Shown here piece after piece: positions 7,930 to 15,953 of a stretch of 64,000 bases of DNA. The notes beneath the pieces were generated by a model. That model was not told the DNA's origin. It searched no databases and saw only the letters and a program-made list of their open reading frames with translations. Source of the DNA: Agromyces sp. H17E-10 (GTDB lineage Bacteria; Actinomycetota; Actinomycetes; Actinomycetales; Microbacteriaceae); NCBI RefSeq assembly GCF_022919715.1, contig NZ_CP095042.1:744001-808000 (forward strand), read 5' to 3'. A program made the position numbers and the translations under genes. The first letter of the stretch is position 1. Every line of letters begins with the position of its first letter.

Positions 7930-8313
7930 ATGTCCAAGACCGCCGTCACCCTCTCGAACGCGCCGAAGCCGGCCGGGCCCTACAGCCACGGCGTCGTCGC
8001 GAACGGATTCCTGTACACGGCGGGCTTCGGCCCGCAGGACCCGGCGACCGGGCTCGTCGTCGAGGGCGGCGTGAAGGAGCAGACCCGCCAGGTGCTGCGC
8101 AACATCGGCGCGGTGCTCGCCGAGTACGGGCTCACCCACGACGACGTCGTGAAGGTCACCGCCCACCTCGAGGACCTCGCCGACTTCGCGGAGTACAACG
8201 AGGCGTACGCCGAGTTCTTCACCGAGCCGTACCCCGTGCGCACCACGGTCGGCTCGCGACTCGCGAACATCCTCGTCGAGATCGACGTCGTCGCCGCGAT
8301 CCCGCAGGGCTGA
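7930..8313 (+). CDS. RidA-family enamine/imine deaminase
   Basis: 127-aa YjgF/YER057c/UK114 protein. Family members hydrolyse reactive enamine/imine intermediates released by PLP dehydratases, giving the keto acid and ammonia. Typical features are NAPKPAGPYSHGV at the N-terminus, QVLRNIGAVL and PVRTTVGSRLANILVEIDVVA (the Arg that binds the substrate carboxylate). The ATG at 7930 has an AGGAGG site 7 nt upstream. Placement after a PLP ammonia-lyase is functionally coherent, as it would speed or detoxify the elimination product. The gene is followed by a cluster of three palindromic elements. Confidence 0.92.
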   Translation: MSKTAVTLSNAPKPAGPYSHGVVANGFLYTAGFGPQDPATGLVVEGGVKEQTRQVLRNIGAVLAEYGLTHDDVVKVTAHLEDLADFAEYNEAYAEFFTEPYPVRTTVGSRLANILVEIDVVAAIPQG

Positions 8314-8321
8314 CGCCGGCC

Positions 8322-8443
8322 GGTCGAGTAGCGCGAAGCGCGTATCGAGACCACCGGTCGGTCGAGTAGCGCGAAGCGCATCTCGAAACAACCGGTTCCC
8401 CGGCATCCGTGGTCTCGATACGGCGCTGCGCGCCTACTCGACC
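8322..8443. repeat. Three palindromic elements (GGTC-type) between convergent genes
   Basis: Copies at 8322-8352 and 8360-8393 are in direct orientation (GGTCGAGTAGCGCGAAGCGC then TATCGAGACC or TCTCGAAACAACC); a third, inverted copy is at 8411-8443 (GGTCTCGATACGGCGC...CTACTCGACC). Together they fill the gap between ridA and the SDR gene and are the only hairpin candidates for terminating both. Confidence 0.85.
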
Positions 8444-8453
8444 GACGAGTTCG

Positions 8454-9212
8454 TCAGGCGATGCCGCCGCCGTCGACGACGAGCGCCGAACCGGTGACGT
8501 AGCTCGACTCGTCGCTCGCGAGCCACACGACCGCCGCGGCGATCTCACGCGGTTCGCCCATGCGCCGCAGCGGCCGGTCGGCGGCCTCGGCGAGGAACCC
8601 GTCCTCGGCCTGGCCGAGCTGGCGTGCCTCGTCGCGCAGCATCCCGGTGTTCACGTCGCCCGGGTTCACCGAGTTGACGCGGATGCCCTGCGGGCCGTGG
8701 TCGATCGCGAGCGCGCGGGTCATGTTGACGACGGCCCCCTTCGAGGCGCAGTACGAGATCGCCTGGCCGCCGCCCTTGAGGCCCCAGCCCGAGCCGGTGT
8801 TGACGATCGAGCCGCCGCCCGCGGCCGCCATGATCGGCACGACGTGCTTGCACATGAGGAAGATCGACCGCACGTTCACGCCGAACACGCGGTCCCACTC
8901 CTCGACGGTCGTCTCGACGGCGGTCGTGCGGCGGATGATCCCCGCGTTGTTGAACACGACGTTCACGCCGCCGAACTCGTCGACCACGGTCTGCACGACC
9001 CGTTCGATGTCGGCCTCGCTCGCGACGTCCGCGCCGATCGCGACGGCGGTGCCGCCGGCCTCGCGGATCTCGTCGGCGACGGCCTGCGCGGCTTCGAGGT
9101 CGAGGTCGACGACGGCGACCTTCGCGCCCTCGGCGGCGAGCGCGATCGACGTCGCGCGGCCGATGCCGCCCGCGCCGCCGGTGACGATGGCCTGCTTGTT
9201 CTCAAGGCGCAT
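8454..9212 (-). CDS. Short-chain dehydrogenase/reductase
   Basis: Classical SDR, 252 aa, NAD(P)-dependent oxidoreductase. The Rossmann motif TGGAGGIGRA, the NNAG motif (VVFNNAGIIRR), the active-site Ser strand SIVNTGSGWG and the catalytic YCASK are all present; GLKGGGQAISYCASKGAVVN is typical of glucose/3-ketoacyl-type SDRs. Its ATG overlaps the end of the NAD-kinase-like gene by 11 bp, making it the last gene of the run that starts at the GH42 gene. Asp after the second beta-strand (VAVVDLDLE) favours NAD over NADP. Substrate unknown. Confidence 0.88.
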   Translation of the reverse strand: MRLENKQAIVTGGAGGIGRATSIALAAEGAKVAVVDLDLEAAQAVADEIREAGGTAVAIGADVASEADIERVVQTVVDEFGGVNVVFNNAGIIRRTTAVETTVEEWDRVFGVNVRSIFLMCKHVVPIMAAAGGGSIVNTGSGWGLKGGGQAISYCASKGAVVNMTRALAIDHGPQGIRVNSVNPGDVNTGMLRDEARQLGQAEDGFLAEAADRPLRRMGEPREIAAAVVWLASDESSYVTGSALVVDGGGIA

Positions 9213-10590
9213 GGCCTTCTCCTTCGGTGTGGGGGTTGGTGTTGTCAGTCTGGTCGGCTGCCTCGGCGTCGGGTGCCTGCACCGGGTAGACGCTCGTGGT
9301 GGAGGGGCCGGTGATCACGCGCGCGAACCCCGCGAGGCGGGCGTCGACGTGCGGGTCGCCGGTGTCGACGAGCAGTGGGCGCCCGCCGAGGTCGATGAGC
9401 TTCTGCTCGGGGGCGACGACGACGAGCGGGTCGTCGTCGAGCAGGCGCAGCACGCGTGCCGAGAGCTGCTGGTTGCCGCGTCCGAGCAGGAAGCCCTGCC
9501 CGCCGATGACGCTGACGACGGCCTTCGCCGGCCCGCGCGAGATCTCGTCGACGAGCTCGCGCTCGCTCGCACCCGCGAGCACGACCCGGCCGTCGAGCAC
9601 GACGTCGACCCCGAGCGGGGTCTTCTCGATGCCGAGCTCGCGGGCGAGTTCGGCCATCGTGCCGCCCGGCCCGAGCAGGTAGCGGATGCCGGGCCGCATC
9701 TCGCGGGCGGCACCGCGTGCCGCGCCGACGACCGCGGCATGTTCGCTCGTCGGCGTCGCCGCCTTGCGCGACTGGGTGCGGCCCGCCCGGTAGGGCACGA
9801 GCATGGTGTCGTAGAGGCGCGGTTCGACGCGGGCACGCCGCATGGCCGCCTCGTCGATGTCGAGCACCTCGCGCTCCTGCAGGGGCAGGGCTGCGCCGGT
9901 CTCGGATGCCTCGACCCACGCTTGGGCGAGCGCGCCGGCCGCGCGCGGACTCACGGCGAAGACGGGTGAGTACATCTTGACGCCGGCGGGGATGCCGAGG
10001 GCGGCGACCCGTGCAGCCGCCGCGTCGCCGACCAACACGCCTGCCTCCCGTGTGGAGGAACTTCTCGCCGACACGCCGGTGTCGGCGGCCGTCGGCTCGG
10101 CGTGTCGGGCAGAAGTTCCTACGGAAGCGAGCGCGGCGTCCGCGCCGAGGCCCGCGGCCACGTCGCGCGCGGTGCCGTCGCCGCCCGCGAAGAGCACGAG
10201 GGTGGCGCCGGCGGCGACGAGCGCGCGCACGGCGGCGGTCGTGTCCGTCGGTGTGGTCGTGCACCCGGACGCCTCGGGGTCGGCGCCGGCCGGCCGGTAG
10301 ACGACGCGCGGCTCGAGGCCTGCGGCGCGTACCGCGTCCTCGCCCATCGGGCCGGCGGCGGTGAGGACGACCGGGCGCCCCAGGTCGGCCGGGTTTCGAG
10401 ACGGTCGCTGCGCTCCCTCCGCAACCCGCGAAGCGGAAGCGACGACCTCGAGCGCGAGCCTCGCCCGTTCGCCCGCCTGCGGTGCGGCACCGCGCGCGGC
10501 GGCCTCCGCCTGCACGGCCGCGCCGTCGGAGCCGGCGAGCCCAGCGGGACCGCCGACCCCGGCGACGGGGTTCACGACGAGGGCGAGCAT
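9202..10590 (-). CDS. ATP-NAD/AcoX-type kinase-like protein (COG3199-like)
   Basis: 462-aa protein with the NAD-kinase signature FAGGDGTARDVAAGL and the C-terminal SVIGGQGFLLGRGNQQLS motif of the COG3199 ATP-NAD kinase family, whose reaction is not firmly established. ATG 10590 gives the expected N-terminus MLALVVNPVAGVGG and lies 2 nt after the gcvPB stop. Two insertions lengthen the N-terminal half. One is a GGTT-type palindromic element encoding SRVAEGAQRPSRNP; the other is a 70-bp inverted repeat encoding a low-complexity loop near STREAGVLVGDAAAARVA. Whether the protein remains active with these loops is unknown. Confidence 0.8.
   Translation of the reverse strand: MLALVVNPVAGVGGPAGLAGSDGAAVQAEAAARGAAPQAGERARLALEVVASASRVAEGAQRPSRNPADLGRPVVLTAAGPMGEDAVRAAGLEPRVVYRPAGADPEASGCTTTPTDTTAAVRALVAAGATLVLFAGGDGTARDVAAGLGADAALASVGTSARHAEPTAADTGVSARSSSTREAGVLVGDAAAARVAALGIPAGVKMYSPVFAVSPRAAGALAQAWVEASETGAALPLQEREVLDIDEAAMRRARVEPRLYDTMLVPYRAGRTQSRKAATPTSEHAAVVGAARGAAREMRPGIRYLLGPGGTMAELARELGIEKTPLGVDVVLDGRVVLAGASERELVDEISRGPAKAVVSVIGGQGFLLGRGNQQLSARVLRLLDDDPLVVVAPEQKLIDLGGRPLLVDTGDPHVDARLAGFARVITGPSTTSVYPVQAPDAEAADQTDNTNPHTEGEGHAP
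10054..10123. repeat. 70-bp inverted repeat inside the NAD-kinase-like gene
   Basis: Arms of 25 bp (10054-10078 and 10099-10123) match at 22 of 25 positions and carry GGAACTTCT...CCGACACGCCG; the loop is 20 nt. The insert is in frame and is not related to the GGTC/GGTT elements except for being palindromic. Confidence 0.75.
10391..10427. repeat. Palindromic element (GGTT-type), in frame inside the NAD-kinase-like gene
   Basis: GGGTTTCGAGACGGTCGCTG...CTCCGCAACCC, nearly identical to the copy at 7084-7118. On the coding strand it reads RVAEGAQRPSRNP. Confidence 0.8.
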
Positions 10591-10592
10591 GC

Positions 10593-12242
10593 TCAGGCGG
10601 CCGGCTCCGCAGCGGGGGCCTCGGTGGTCTCGGTGGTCTCGATACGCTGCGCTACTCGACCGACCGAGCCGAAGTACTTGCGCTGGTAGGCCCGCCACGT
10701 GATGGCCCAGCGCTCGGGGTCGTCGAGGTCGTCGTGGTGGGTGTGGTGCACGGTCTGGTTGTGCGGCGCGGTGCGCACGACCTCGGGCTCCTCACGGGCT
10801 TCGCGCGCGACCTCGGCGAGCGTGGCGACGTACTCGTCGATCTCGGCCATGGAGTACGACTCGGTCGGCTCGAGCGTGAACGGCTGCGGCACGACGTACG
10901 GGTGGTGGCTCGTCCAGTAGTGCATGCCGAAGTCGGTCATGCGGATGCCGATCTCCTCGGACGAGATGCCGGTGTCCTCGAAGAGCTCCTGCCATGAGTA
11001 ACGAACCTGCTCGATGCGGCGACGGCCCTCGGCGTACGGCGCCGAGGCGCCGGGGATGTCGGTGACCTTCTTGAGCAGGTAGTTGTTGTTGAGCACGGCG
11101 ATCTCGGCGGCGGCGAGGAGGCCCTCGGCACCGAGGGCCATGATCCACGAGTAGGCGCGCACGATGTTCGGGATCACGCCGTGGAACGGGGCGACCGCGC
11201 CGATCGACTGCGGGCCGGCCTGCTGCACGTCGAACGACGCCGACCCCGAGGCATCCACCGACCGCACGATGCGCGGACCCGGCAGGAACGGCGCGAGCGC
11301 GGCGCTCACCGCGTTGGCACCGGCACCCGGACCGCCGCACGCGTGCGGGGTCGAGAACGTCTTGTGCAGGTTGAAGTGGCACACGTCGAACCCGGCGTCG
11401 CGGGCGCGGGTGATGCCGAGGATGCCGTTCGCGTTCGCCTGGTCGTACGAGGCGAGCGCACCCACCTCGTGCGCGGCATCCACCCACTGCTTGATCGCCG
11501 GGTTGTAGATGCCGGTGTCCTCGGGGTTGGTGACCATGATCGCGGCGGTGCGGGGCGAGAGCGCGGCCTTGAGGGCCGCGAGGTCGGGGTAGCCGTCGGC
11601 GTCGGGGAACACGGTGATGACGTCGTAGCCCGCCGCCTTCGCCGCCGCCGCGTTGGACGGGTGGCTGAAGATCGTCGTGATGACCTCGCGACGCTGCTCG
11701 CCCTCGCCGTTCGCCTCGTGATACGCGCGGATCATCGCGATGTTCGACCAGATCGCGGCCGAGCCGCCCTGGGTGTGGAGCGACACCTCGTCCATGCCCG
11801 AGATCTCGGCGAGCATGCGCTCGAGGTTCCAGGCGATCTCGAGCACGCCCTGCGCGTCGGCCGGATCCTGCAGCGGGTGCATCGCGGTGAGCTGCGGCAC
11901 GCCGATCAACTGGTCGTTGATCTTCGGCGAGTACTTCATGGTGCAGGTGCCCTGGCCGATGTCGACGTTGAGGTCGGCGCCGAGGTTCTCCTGCGAGAGG
12001 CGCAGGTAGTGCTTGAGCACGCGCTGCTGCCCCATCTCGGGGAGAGCGGGGGCGACCGCGCGGCGCAGCCCCGCGGGCAGGTCGGCGACGATGTCGCCGA
12101 CGACCTCGCGCACGCCCGGCTCGATCGGCGTGACGAGCACGCCACGCTCGCCCGGCGTGGAGAGCTCGAAGATGACCGGCTCGTCCCAGCTGGCCTGGTG
12201 GAAGCGACGGATCGCGGGCTTGGGGGCGATGGGGAGCGTCAT
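10593..12242 (-). CDS. gcvPB: Glycine dehydrogenase (decarboxylating) subunit 2-like PLP protein
   Basis: 549-aa P-protein beta-subunit homologue. The PLP lysine motif VCHFNLHKTFSTPHACGGPG is present, together with GKG-like structural segments such as ATMKYSPKINDQL and MHPLQDPADAQG. The usual GGGGPGMGP stretch is ACGGPGAGA here, so the protein is a divergent member. ATG 12242 overlaps the gcvPA stop (ATGA). The C-terminus SVGRVAQRIETTETTEAPAAEPAA is repeat-encoded, read through a palindromic element at 10635-10661. No gcvT or gcvH is nearby, so a role other than the housekeeping glycine cleavage system is possible. Confidence 0.85.
   Translation of the reverse strand: MTLPIAPKPAIRRFHQASWDEPVIFELSTPGERGVLVTPIEPGVREVVGDIVADLPAGLRRAVAPALPEMGQQRVLKHYLRLSQENLGADLNVDIGQGTCTMKYSPKINDQLIGVPQLTAMHPLQDPADAQGVLEIAWNLERMLAEISGMDEVSLHTQGGSAAIWSNIAMIRAYHEANGEGEQRREVITTIFSHPSNAAAAKAAGYDVITVFPDADGYPDLAALKAALSPRTAAIMVTNPEDTGIYNPAIKQWVDAAHEVGALASYDQANANGILGITRARDAGFDVCHFNLHKTFSTPHACGGPGAGANAVSAALAPFLPGPRIVRSVDASGSASFDVQQAGPQSIGAVAPFHGVIPNIVRAYSWIMALGAEGLLAAAEIAVLNNNYLLKKVTDIPGASAPYAEGRRRIEQVRYSWQELFEDTGISSEEIGIRMTDFGMHYWTSHHPYVVPQPFTLEPTESYSMAEIDEYVATLAEVAREAREEPEVVRTAPHNQTVHHTHHDDLDDPERWAITWRAYQRKYFGSVGRVAQRIETTETTEAPAAEPAA
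10635..10661. repeat. Palindromic element (GGTC-type) encoding the GcvPB C-terminus
   Basis: GGTCTCGATACGCTGCGCTACTCGACC; in the gcvPB frame it reads through as GRVAQRIET without a stop, replacing the normal end of the protein. Confidence 0.8.
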
Positions 12243-13639
12243 GCGCGGTCCTCCTTGGTGGTCGTGACGGTGGATGCCCCGGCGAGCGCGCCGATCGCGG
12301 CGGCGAGCCGGTCGATGTCGGCCTGGCCGGTGACTTCGGTTACGCACACGACGAGCTCGTGCTCGCCGAGCACGACGCCGGGCTCGATGCCCTGGCGTCG
12401 CAGCGCCTCGACGACGCCCTGCGCGGTGAGCCCCGCGCCGGCCACGTCGATCGTGAACTCGCGCAGGTGCAGGGCCTCGTCGCCGAGCGCGACGCCCGGG
12501 ATGGCGGCGAGCTGCTGCTGGGCGTACCGCGTGCGGGCGAGCAGAAGCTCGCCGAGGTCGCGCATGCCCTGCGGGCCCATGAGCGCGAGGTAGACGCCGG
12601 CGGCGATGCCCCAGAGGGCGGCGGCGGTGCCGACCCACTCCTTGCCCTCCTCGCGGAGGGCGAACGAGGTGCGCTCGTAGGCGACGTCGCCGAAGCCGAC
12701 CTCGCCCGGCACGTCGGTCGTCGCGAGGCCGAAGAGGCGCGAGGGCATCTCCATGACGAACGTCGGGTCGTCGTGCACCGCGATGAATCCGCCGTGCGCG
12801 CCGCCGAACCACTGGTGCAGGCCGAGCGACTGGATGTCGCCGCACACGATGTCGGCGCCCTGCTCGGCGGGCGGGGTGAGCACGCCGTAGCCGATCGGGT
12901 CGGTGCCGACGACGACGACCGCCCCGACCGCGTGCGCGGCCTCGGCGATCGCGGGCAGCGACGCCTCGACGGCGCCGGTCACGCTCGGCGTCTCGATCCA
13001 CACGGCCGCGACGTCGTCGCCCAGTCGTGCGGCGACGGCCGCGACATCCGCCGTGCCGTTCACCGTCTCGACCTGCTCGAGGTCGAGGTGCACGCGCACG
13101 TAGTCGAGCACCTTCGAGTACTTGGCGGGCAGCACGTCGCTCGCGACCAGTACGCGGCGGCGACCGGTGATGCGCCCGGCCATGGCGAGACTCGTCGCCG
13201 TGGCCTGGTAACCGTCGTAGGTGGGCACGTTCACGACGTCCATCGCGAGGAGCTCGGCCATGAGCGACTGGTACTGGAACAGGGCTTGGAACCGGCCGTG
13301 GTCCTCGTACGGCTCGCCCGCGTACGCGGTGAGGAACTCGCTGCGGTTGATCACCTCGTCGACGACGGCGGGCACGTAGTGGTGGTAGGTGCCGTGGCCG
13401 AGGAAGCTCAGCCGCTCGTCGGTCGAGCGGTTCTTCGCGAGCAGGCCGCGCACGTGGCGGGCGAGGTCCTGCTCGGCGACGAGCGGCGCCGGCAGGTCGA
13501 GCGCTCGTCCGAGGCGGAGCTCGGCGGGCACGTCGGCGTAGAACTCGTCGGTCGATGCGGCGCCGACGGCGTCGAGCATCGCCTGCTTCGTGGCGGGTGC
13601 GGTGTTGGGGATGTACGGATGGACGAAGGTGTCGGTCAT
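12239..13639 (-). CDS. gcvPA: Glycine dehydrogenase (decarboxylating) subunit 1-like protein
   Basis: 466-aa P-protein alpha-subunit homologue; starts MTDTFVHPYIPNTA with the family-typical FLGHGTYHHYVPAVVDEVINRSEF and TAYAGEPYEDHGRFQALFQYQS. It pairs with GcvPB as the split form of the P-protein, whereas many actinobacteria carry a single-chain GcvP. The start lies 6 bp after the GH42 beta-galactosidase stop, and the gcvPB start overlaps its stop by 4 bp. It thus appears to be expressed from the GntR-controlled GH42 promoter. No glycine riboswitch can fit in the 6-bp gap. Confidence 0.87.
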   Translation of the reverse strand: MTDTFVHPYIPNTAPATKQAMLDAVGAASTDEFYADVPAELRLGRALDLPAPLVAEQDLARHVRGLLAKNRSTDERLSFLGHGTYHHYVPAVVDEVINRSEFLTAYAGEPYEDHGRFQALFQYQSLMAELLAMDVVNVPTYDGYQATATSLAMAGRITGRRRVLVASDVLPAKYSKVLDYVRVHLDLEQVETVNGTADVAAVAARLGDDVAAVWIETPSVTGAVEASLPAIAEAAHAVGAVVVVGTDPIGYGVLTPPAEQGADIVCGDIQSLGLHQWFGGAHGGFIAVHDDPTFVMEMPSRLFGLATTDVPGEVGFGDVAYERTSFALREEGKEWVGTAAALWGIAAGVYLALMGPQGMRDLGELLLARTRYAQQQLAAIPGVALGDEALHLREFTIDVAGAGLTAQGVVEALRRQGIEPGVVLGEHELVVCVTEVTGQADIDRLAAAIGALAGASTVTTTKEDRA

Positions 13640-13645
13640 GGTGCC

Positions 13646-15790
13646 TCAGTCGTTCGTGTCGTGTGCGTGGGACAGGGTGATGAAGGGCGGCTCCGCCGCG
13701 CGCGGGGTCGCGAGCACGGCGGCGCCGAAGCGCGGGAGCGTCAGGGTGGTGCGGCCACCGGTGGTCGAGGAGCGGAGCGTTTCGAGACCCTCGCCACCGA
13801 GCAGGTCGTTCGCGCCCGTCGGCACGTCGACCGTGATCTCGCGGCGGCCGTGGTTGAGCACGAAGGTGTAGTCGGTCGTCTCGTCGCTGCGGGTGACGGC
13901 CTCGAGGTCGAGGTCGATGCGCTCGCGCGCCGGCAGACCCGCCGCCGCGAGCGCGTCGCGGAACAGCGCGACGAGCCCGTCGTGCTCGAGCACGCAGCTC
14001 ACGTACCAGGCGGCGCCGGGTCGGTCGGTCGAGTAGGCGCGAAGCGCCGTATCGAGACCACCGACGGCGCGCCGCGTGATCGCAGCGCGCCCGTCGAGCT
14101 CACCCGACGCGTACCGCGCGAGCACCTCGGTGCCGTCGTGCACCTCGAGCCACTCGCCCCAGGTGGGGACGTCGAACTCGCCGCCGGCGGAGAACGCGAC
14201 GCGTTCGGCGAGCCCGTCGGCCACGGGCCACTGCTCGTCGACCTCGATGCCGAGGAGTCCACGCAGCGGACCGGGCGCTCCCCCGTCGTGCACCTTCTCG
14301 GTGTCGTCGACGACGCCCGAGAACGGGCCGACGACGAGCTGCCCGCCTCTGGCGACGAAGTCGGAGAACACCTGCGCTTGCGCAGCATCCGCGACGTAGA
14401 GATTCGGCACCACGACGACGTCGTACCCGTCGAGCGGGCCGGTGGCGCGCACGGTGTCGACCGCGTGGCCGAGCGCGTGCAGCGCAGCGTGCCAGGCGCG
14501 CGTCTGGGCGAGCCACTGCAGTCGCTGCGAGGGCAGCGACTCGGTGGCCGACGAGCCCCACCACGAGTCGTGGTCGACGACGAGCGCGATGCGCGAGCGC
14601 ACCCGGCTGCCTCGCACGGGCTCGAGCTGCTTCAGCTCGGCGCCGAACGCCTTCGCCTCTTGGAACGAGCGGGATGCCTCGCCACGGTGCCCGACCATCG
14701 CGGAGTGGAACTTCTCCTGCCCGTACTTGGCCTGCCGCCACTGGAACACCATCGCGCCGTCGGAGCCGTGCGCGATCGCCTGCAGGCTTCCGATGCGGTA
14801 ATGGCCCGGCGCCTTCGGCACGTTCACGTCGCGCCAGCTGACGCCGCTCGGCGCCTGCTCGAGCAGCAGCCACGGCTGCCCGCCCTTGAGCGAGCGCATG
14901 TAGCCGTAGTTGAGCGCGGCCGGCACGTGCGCGAGCGGGTCGGCCGGGTCGGGGTAGGCGTCGTCGGTGACGAGGTCCTCGGCGGCGGCGAACTTCCAGT
15001 AGTCGAGGTCGCGCAGGATCGACATGAAGTTCGTGGTGACGCCGATCTCGGGGGTGATCTCGCGGAGGATGTCGACCTCGAGCTGGAAGAGCTCGAGCAG
15101 CGCGTCGGACGAGAAGCGCTCGAAGTCGAGGAGCTGCGTCGGATTCACCGGGCCGGTCGAGCGGCGCGGCGCCTCGATGTGCGCCCAGTCGGTGTAGCGC
15201 TGGCCCCAGACGTTGACGCCCCAGGCCTCGTTGAGGCCGTCGAGGTCGCCGTAGCGGGCCTCGAGCCAGCGACGGAAGTGCGCCGACGACTCGGGGCACC
15301 AGCAGCGCGACACGTGGTCGCCGTACTCGTTGGAGACGTGCCAGAGGGCGAGGGCGGGGTGGTCGCCGTACCGGTCGGCCATCGCCCGCGTCATCCGCGC
15401 GACGTTCTCGCGCCAGACCGGCGAGCTCGGGCAGTACGCCTGCCGCGACCCGAATTCGAGGCGCTGACCGGCTTCGTTCCACGGCAGCATCTCGGGGTGC
15501 GAACGAATGAGCCACGACGGCGGCGTCGCGGTCGCGGTCGCGAGGTCGACGGCGATGCCGCCCGCCCAGAGCAGGTCGATGATGCGGTCGAGCCAGTCCC
15601 ACTCGTAGACGCCGGGAGCTGTCTCGAGCTGCGGCCACGAGAAGACCGGCAGGCTCACGATGTTGACCCCGGCCTCGCGCATGAGGCGGATGTCCTGGTG
15701 CCAGACCTCCTCCGACCACTGGTCGGGGTTGTAGTCGCCGCCGTAGGCGAGCGCGTCGAGGCGGATCGCTCGAGGGGACTCGTCGGTCAC
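13646..15790 (-). CDS. GH42 beta-galactosidase, with two palindromic-element insertions
   Basis: Cytosolic (no signal peptide) family 42 beta-galactosidase, 714 aa. Landmarks are YGGDYNPDQW at the N-terminus, WHVSNEYGDH with the acid/base Glu, and LLEQAPSGVSW with the nucleophile Glu. GTG 15790 is chosen because it has AGGAG 6 nt upstream and because the frame further upstream runs into the operator. Two GGTC-type elements are read in frame in the C-terminal beta domains: [14 protein letters not shown] (14027-14059) and GLETLRSSTTGG (13763-13789). Transcription starts from the GntR-overlapped promoter and probably continues into gcvPA. Confidence 0.9.
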   Translation of the reverse strand: MTDESPRAIRLDALAYGGDYNPDQWSEEVWHQDIRLMREAGVNIVSLPVFSWPQLETAPGVYEWDWLDRIIDLLWAGGIAVDLATATATPPSWLIRSHPEMLPWNEAGQRLEFGSRQAYCPSSPVWRENVARMTRAMADRYGDHPALALWHVSNEYGDHVSRCWCPESSAHFRRWLEARYGDLDGLNEAWGVNVWGQRYTDWAHIEAPRRSTGPVNPTQLLDFERFSSDALLELFQLEVDILREITPEIGVTTNFMSILRDLDYWKFAAAEDLVTDDAYPDPADPLAHVPAALNYGYMRSLKGGQPWLLLEQAPSGVSWRDVNVPKAPGHYRIGSLQAIAHGSDGAMVFQWRQAKYGQEKFHSAMVGHRGEASRSFQEAKAFGAELKQLEPVRGSRVRSRIALVVDHDSWWGSSATESLPSQRLQWLAQTRAWHAALHALGHAVDTVRATGPLDGYDVVVVPNLYVADAAQAQVFSDFVARGGQLVVGPFSGVVDDTEKVHDGGAPGPLRGLLGIEVDEQWPVADGLAERVAFSAGGEFDVPTWGEWLEVHDGTEVLARYASGELDGRAAITRRAVGGLDTALRAYSTDRPGAAWYVSCVLEHDGLVALFRDALAAAGLPARERIDLDLEAVTRSDETTDYTFVLNHGRREITVDVPTGANDLLGGEGLETLRSSTTGGRTTLTLPRFGAAVLATPRAAEPPFITLSHAHDTND
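13763..13789. repeat. Palindromic element, in frame near the GH42 C-terminus
   Basis: GGTCGAGGAGCGGAGCGTTTCGAGACC; its centre GAGCGGAGC is shorter than in other copies. Encodes GLETLRSST on the GH42 strand. Confidence 0.75.
14027..14059. repeat. Palindromic element, in frame in the GH42 gene
   Basis: GGTCGAGTAGGCGCGAAGC followed by GCCGTATCGAGACC; on the minus strand it reads [12 protein letters not shown] in the GH42 frame. In the opposite reading its GTCGAGTAG would give a stop. Confidence 0.8.
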
Positions 15791-15834
15791 ACCTGCTCCT
15801 CTCTGAGTGTGCGCGGGGGTGTACATCTGCGATG

Positions 15835-15886
15835 CAGAATGTATTCTGTATACAGACACCGTAAACCGGATGCCGGAAGCGGTCAA
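15835..15886. promoter_or_regulatory. GH42 promoter overlapped by a double GntR-type operator
   Basis: For the minus strand, TTGACC (15881-15886) and TACGGT (15858-15863) are 17 nt apart. Immediately downstream lie the perfect 12-bp palindrome TCTGTATACAGA (15845-15856) and the overlapping inverted repeat CAGAAT-GT-ATTCTG (15835-15848). A GntR gene is divergent. Binding here would block the start of transcription. Almost the same palindrome recurs at 25644. Confidence 0.7.
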
Positions 15887-15953
15887 GCCCGGCCTCGGCC
15901 CTAGGCTTGCCGCGACGGACGAACGGCCGCTCGCGGCCTGAAAGGCGATCTTC

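Noticed and set aside
10593..13001. 802-codon frame suggesting a gcvPA-gcvPB fusion
   Set aside because: The upstream part is an Arg-rich shadow of gcvPA in another frame; ATG 12242 with the ATGA overlap is the real gcvPB start.
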